NCBI GenBank assembly: GCA_903927495.1
Contig: CAIYNH010000717.1
Span: forward strand, 1 to 8,150
Direction: 5' to 3'
Length of the DNA stretch: 8,150 nt
From: an uncultured beta proteobacterium
GTDB taxonomy: Bacteria > Pseudomonadota > Gammaproteobacteria > Burkholderiales > Burkholderiaceae_C
The notes under the pieces were generated by a model that saw only the letters and a program-made list of their open reading frames with translations, was not told where the DNA came from and ran no database searches. Below are positions 5,432 to 8,150 of this stretch, one piece after another; position 1 is the first letter of the stretch, and each line of letters begins with the position of its first letter. Made by a program: the position numbers and the translations under genes.

Positions 5432-7645
5432 ATGACCCAAGCACTTACCCAAATTGACATCGGCATTCACGGCATGACCTGCGCTTCCTGCGTTGGGCGA
5501 GCCGAGCGGGCCCTGAAAAAAGTACCGGGGGTGCAAAGCGCTACGGTGAATCTGGCTACGGAGTCAGCGCGTGTTGTTTTTGAACCATCCGAGCAAATGC
5601 AAGGGCGCCTAAAACGTGCTGTGCGCGATGCGGGATATGAACCCGTGGCTGCCAATGCCGCTATTGATGCACAAGATACATCGCCTTGGGCAGGCTTTGG
5701 GCCTGTAGCAATTGGCTTGGTGCTGTCATTGCCGCTAATGCTGCCCATGCTGGGCGATTTGTTTGGTTTTCACTGGATGCTGCCAGCCTGGTTGCAGTTT
5801 GCCATTGCCACCCCCGTGCAATTTTTCTTGGGGGCACGTTTTTACAAGGCCGGGTGGCATTCCATCAAATCACTCAGTGGCAACATGGATCTTCTGGTGT
5901 CGATTGGCACGACCTCAGGCTGGGCGCTTTCCACCTGGTTGTGGCTGACGGCTTCACCAAAAGTCGCAGTACACCTTTACTTTGAAGGCTCGGCAGTCGT
6001 GATCACGCTGGTGTTATTGGGTAAATGGCTCGAAGCCCGGGCCAAACGACAAACCACTTCAGCCATTCGGGCACTGCACGCACTGCGACCCGAGACCGCC
6101 CATTTGATGGGTCTGGATGGTGAAGTCGATGTGCCAATAGACGAAATCCTGGTAGGCGACGAACTTGTGGTACGTCCTGGTGAGCGTTTTCCTGTAGACG
6201 GAGTGGTACTGGAAGGCCTGACTCAGGTTGATGAATCAATGTTGACAGGTGAGCCTTTACCTGTAGCCAAAGAAGTCCACGCAAAAGTCACTGGTGGCAC
6301 CCTCAATGGCGATGGCAGGGTGGTGGTGACGGTGAAAGCGGTGGGTATCAACACCGTGCTGGCCAACATCATCCGTCTGGTAGAAGATGCCCAGGCCGCA
6401 AAGGCTCCGATTCAACGCTTGGTGGACAAGGTCAGTGCCGTTTTTGTCCCAGTGGTACTAGCACTGGCACTGATCACGCTGCTGGGCTGGTGGCTGAGTG
6501 GCCATCCCTTTGAGGTGGCTGTGATTCACGCTGTAACCGTGCTGGTAATTGCTTGCCCCTGCGCGCTGGGCTTGGCCACACCGGCAGCCATCATGGCCGG
6601 TACTGGCGTGGCCGCGCAATACGGCATTCTGATCAAGGACGCTCAAGCCTTGGAACTGGCCCACAAGGCGAATACCGTGGTATTTGACAAAACCGGTACG
6701 CTGACACTGGGGCGTGCCAGTTTGACCCGTTTTATTGTGGCAAAGGGTCATGATGAATCTCTGTTGCTGGCGCTTGCCGCGAGCCTGCAAAGTGGTAGCG
6801 AGCATCCGCTTGGGCGCGCCGTGGTCACTGCTGCACAGGAAAAGTCACTGGCCCTACTGCCAGTCAGTTCGGTTACCGCGATTCCTGGCAAAGGCTTGCA
6901 AGGTAAGGTTAATGAGCGCAACTTCGTTGTGGGTAGCCTGCGCTGGATGCATGAGCTGGGCATCGATCAAGGTATATTTTTAACATCTATCCAAACCCTG
7001 CAATCGCAGGGTGCCACGCTGGCGATGCTAGGTGAACGTACACCGCATGGACTTTCAGCTTTGGCTCTATTTGCCTTTGGTGACGAACCAAAGCCCGAAG
7101 CTGCAAAAACCATTGCGGCGCTTCGAACCCACGGAATTCAAACCCTGATGGTCTCAGGTGACAACCATCATGCAGCACAGGCTATGGCAATGCTGCTGGG
7201 CTTAAAACCCGAGGAAGTAATGAGTGAGGTATTGCCCGGTGACAAGGCCGCAAAGATCGTGGCATTAAAGAAGCTAGGCCATACCGTGATCATGGTGGGT
7301 GACGGAGTCAACGATGCGCCGGCCCTAGCCGCAGCAGATGTGGGTATAGCGATGGCAAATGTGGGGGGTGGTACCGATGTTGCGATGCATGCTGCTGGCA
7401 TCACCTTGATGCGAGGCGACTTGTCGCTGGTAGCAGCAGCGCTGGATATTTCAAGCCGCACCGTCTCCAAGATTCAGCAAAACCTGTTTTGGGCCTTCAT
7501 TTACAACGTAGCGGGAATTCCATTGGCAGCCTTTGGGTACCTAAACCCGGTTCTCGCAGGTGCTGCTATGGCGATGAGTTCAGTGAGTGTGATGAGCAAC
7601 GCTCTGCTGCTTAAACGCTGGCATCCAGCCAGTTCTAAACAATAG
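5432..7645 (+). CDS. copA: Cu(I)-exporting P1B-type ATPase CopA
   Basis: This 737-residue inner-membrane pump hydrolyses ATP to move Cu(I) from cytoplasm to periplasm. It has one N-terminal HMA domain (about 8-70) with G14-M-T-C17-A-S-C20, then eight predicted membrane helices (about 86-108, 118-136, 151-171, 185-200, 335-356, 362-384, 684-704, 706-728). The actuator loop has T272-G-E-P275. The copper path shows C375-P-C377 in helix 6, Y691-N692 in helix 7 and M715-S-S717 in helix 8, the full Cu(I)-ATPase (P1B-1) signature. The catalytic domain has D419-K-T-G-T phosphorylation site, H458-P459 and G623-D-G-V-N-D-A-P. Length and motifs are complete. The start ATG follows an in-frame stop at 5408-5410; no clear Shine-Dalgarno precedes it (CCACTGAAT), which is unusual. 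It is transcribed divergently from copZ and converges on minE. Silver would be a secondary substrate. Confidence 0.96.
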   Translation: MTQALTQIDIGIHGMTCASCVGRAERALKKVPGVQSATVNLATESARVVFEPSEQMQGRLKRAVRDAGYEPVAANAAIDAQDTSPWAGFGPVAIGLVLSLPLMLPMLGDLFGFHWMLPAWLQFAIATPVQFFLGARFYKAGWHSIKSLSGNMDLLVSIGTTSGWALSTWLWLTASPKVAVHLYFEGSAVVITLVLLGKWLEARAKRQTTSAIRALHALRPETAHLMGLDGEVDVPIDEILVGDELVVRPGERFPVDGVVLEGLTQVDESMLTGEPLPVAKEVHAKVTGGTLNGDGRVVVTVKAVGINTVLANIIRLVEDAQAAKAPIQRLVDKVSAVFVPVVLALALITLLGWWLSGHPFEVAVIHAVTVLVIACPCALGLATPAAIMAGTGVAAQYGILIKDAQALELAHKANTVVFDKTGTLTLGRASLTRFIVAKGHDESLLLALAASLQSGSEHPLGRAVVTAAQEKSLALLPVSSVTAIPGKGLQGKVNERNFVVGSLRWMHELGIDQGIFLTSIQTLQSQGATLAMLGERTPHGLSALALFAFGDEPKPEAAKTIAALRTHGIQTLMVSGDNHHAAQAMAMLLGLKPEEVMSEVLPGDKAAKIVALKKLGHTVIMVGDGVNDAPALAAADVGIAMANVGGGTDVAMHAAGITLMRGDLSLVAAALDISSRTVSKIQQNLFWAFIYNVAGIPLAAFGYLNPVLAGAAMAMSSVSVMSNALLLKRWHPASSKQ

Positions 7646-7671
7646 GTGTCAAACGCTTGACTGGTATACTT

Positions 7672-7701
7672 TAGTAGCTATTAATAATATAGCTACTAGC
7701 G
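7672..7701 (+). repeat. Perfect AT-rich inverted repeat between copA and minE
   Basis: TAGTAGCTAT (7672-7681) and ATAGCTACTA (7689-7698) are perfect 10-bp complements around a TAATAAT loop. The right arm contains the minE stop codon (7696-7698). The ATAGCTACTAGCG string resembles the repeat upstream of the helicase gene (3957-4010), so it is probably another copy of the same dispersed intergenic sequence. It lies between convergent genes and could act as a weak two-way terminator, but it is AT-rich and lacks a clear U tract. Confidence 0.5.
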
Positions 7702-7956
7702 ACCATCAGGTAATTCAATCTTGACTTCAAGAACTTCTAGATTGTCTTGACGCTCGAGATTGACCTTGATATCGGCCGGATTGATTTTGACGTATTTACT
7801 GATCACCGCAATCAGTTCACGTTGCAAATCAGGCAGGTAGTCTGGCTCGGCAGCATTGCGACCACTGCGCTCGTGCGCCAGAATAATTTGCAGGCGCTCC
7901 TTGGCCATACTGGCGGTTTTCTTTTTCTCGCCCAGAAAAAATGAGAAAAAAGACAT
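7696..7956 (-). CDS. minE: Cell division topological specificity factor MinE
   Basis: MinE of 86 residues (E. coli 88). It stimulates MinD ATPase at the membrane, drives pole-to-pole MinCD oscillation and so keeps the FtsZ ring at midcell. Residues 2-9 (S-F-F-S-F-F-L-G) form the amphipathic membrane-targeting start. The segment A16-M-A-K-E-R-L-Q-I-I is the conserved MinD-binding/anti-MinCD region, and D39-Y-L-P-D-L with later V-I-S-K-Y-V matches the topological specificity domain. An upstream start at 8049 in the same frame was rejected: the ATG at 7954-7956 gives family length and has a strong GGAGGG (7967-7972, 10 bases away). It follows minD by 4 bp and is surely cotranscribed with it. Confidence 0.96.
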   Translation of the reverse strand: MSFFSFFLGEKKKTASMAKERLQIILAHERSGRNAAEPDYLPDLQRELIAVISKYVKINPADIKVNLERQDNLEVLEVKIELPDGR

Positions 7957-7960
7957 GGCT

Positions 7961-8150
7961 TTATTTCCCTCCGAACAAGCGCTTAAACAAACCTTGTTTG
8001 GGTGGCTCGGTAAATCGCATGGGCTTGTCTTCACCCAGAAAACGATCAATCACGTCTTTATAGGCTTCTGAAACATCACTGCCTACCATGTGCACCGCCG
8101 GCACACCCTGATTGGATGCCTGCAACACAGCTTCACTTTCAGGAATTACA
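7961..8150 (-). CDS. minD: Septum site-determining ATPase MinD (3' end only)
   Basis: The minus strand from the window edge reads a frame without stops, ending at TAA (7961-7963), giving about 63 C-terminal residues: [17 protein letters not shown] ... D-V-I-D-R-F-L-G-E and the tail [12 protein letters not shown]. The V-I-P-E-S block and the final amphipathic, lysine-rich membrane-targeting helix are hallmarks of MinD. It binds ATP, dimerises on the inner membrane, recruits MinC and is released by MinE. The nucleotide-binding half (Walker A) and the start lie outside the window. The last codons contain the minE Shine-Dalgarno, and only 4 bp separate the genes. Confidence 0.95.
   Translation of the reverse strand, partial: VIPESEAVLQASNQGVPAVHMVGSDVSEAYKDVIDRFLGEDKPMRFTEPPKQGLFKRLFGGK

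Noticed and set aside
1..8150. CRISPR array, tRNA, rRNA or defence system
   Set aside because: No regularly spaced repeats, cloverleaf-like sequences or defence-gene signatures were seen. The SNF2 helicase has no methylase or nuclease partner within the window, so a DISARM-like role is unsupported.

Overview
The window looks like a chromosomal segment of a betaproteobacterium, most likely Comamonadaceae (Rhodoferax/Polaromonas-like). This is an inference from protein style (MinE, CopA, DUF2892), moderate GC content, a PEP-CTERM protein remnant, and AT-rich 'ATAGC..CTA.CG' intergenic repeats that resemble ones I recall from that family. No tool or database was used.

Layout. Bases 1-283 hold no intact gene. 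They are a mosaic of mobile-element-like ends: a direct repeat at 1 and 201, and a 22-bp imperfect inverted repeat bounding 158-283. That element abuts a decayed PEP-CTERM gene fragment (285-464, minus strand), which is cut exactly after its V-P-E-P-E signature. Bases 473-3952 (minus) encode a complete 1159-residue SWIM zinc-finger/SNF2-family helicase. An intergenic stretch (3953-4185) carries one copy of the AT-rich repeat and two adjacent hairpins, one of them a likely terminator.

Bases 4186-5333 (minus) form a compact cluster. In transcription order it is a 65-residue CopZ-like metallochaperone, a Crp/Fnr-family regulator whose start overlaps the chaperone by 17 nt, and a 63-residue DUF2892 membrane protein. 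Divergent from it, 5432-7645 (plus) encodes a full-length Cu(I)-exporting P1B-ATPase, CopA. The 98-bp divergent region contains three TGAACC repeats. Together these genes make a copper-handling module: a cytosolic chaperone binds Cu(I), CopA exports it, and the Crp/Fnr protein is the only linked regulator (no MerR/CueR gene or classical CueR operator is visible).

The most informative regulatory signal is an almost perfect CRP-type site (TGTGA-N6-TCACC, 4438-4453). It lies between the regulator and DUF2892 genes, about 42 bp upstream of the start point implied by a TGTAAT -10 box. This is class II activator geometry. The regulator's recognition helix has the R-E-x-x-x-R pattern that reads TGTGA half-sites in E. 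coli CRP, but its cyclic-nucleotide pocket has lost the key arginine and carries nearby cysteines.

The right end holds minE (7696-7956, minus) and the 3' end of minD (7961 to beyond the window, minus), the cell-division site-selection genes, convergent with copA. I see no phage, CRISPR, defence island, tRNA or rRNA. The window is mostly ordinary housekeeping plus a copper cluster with an uncommon regulatory arrangement.
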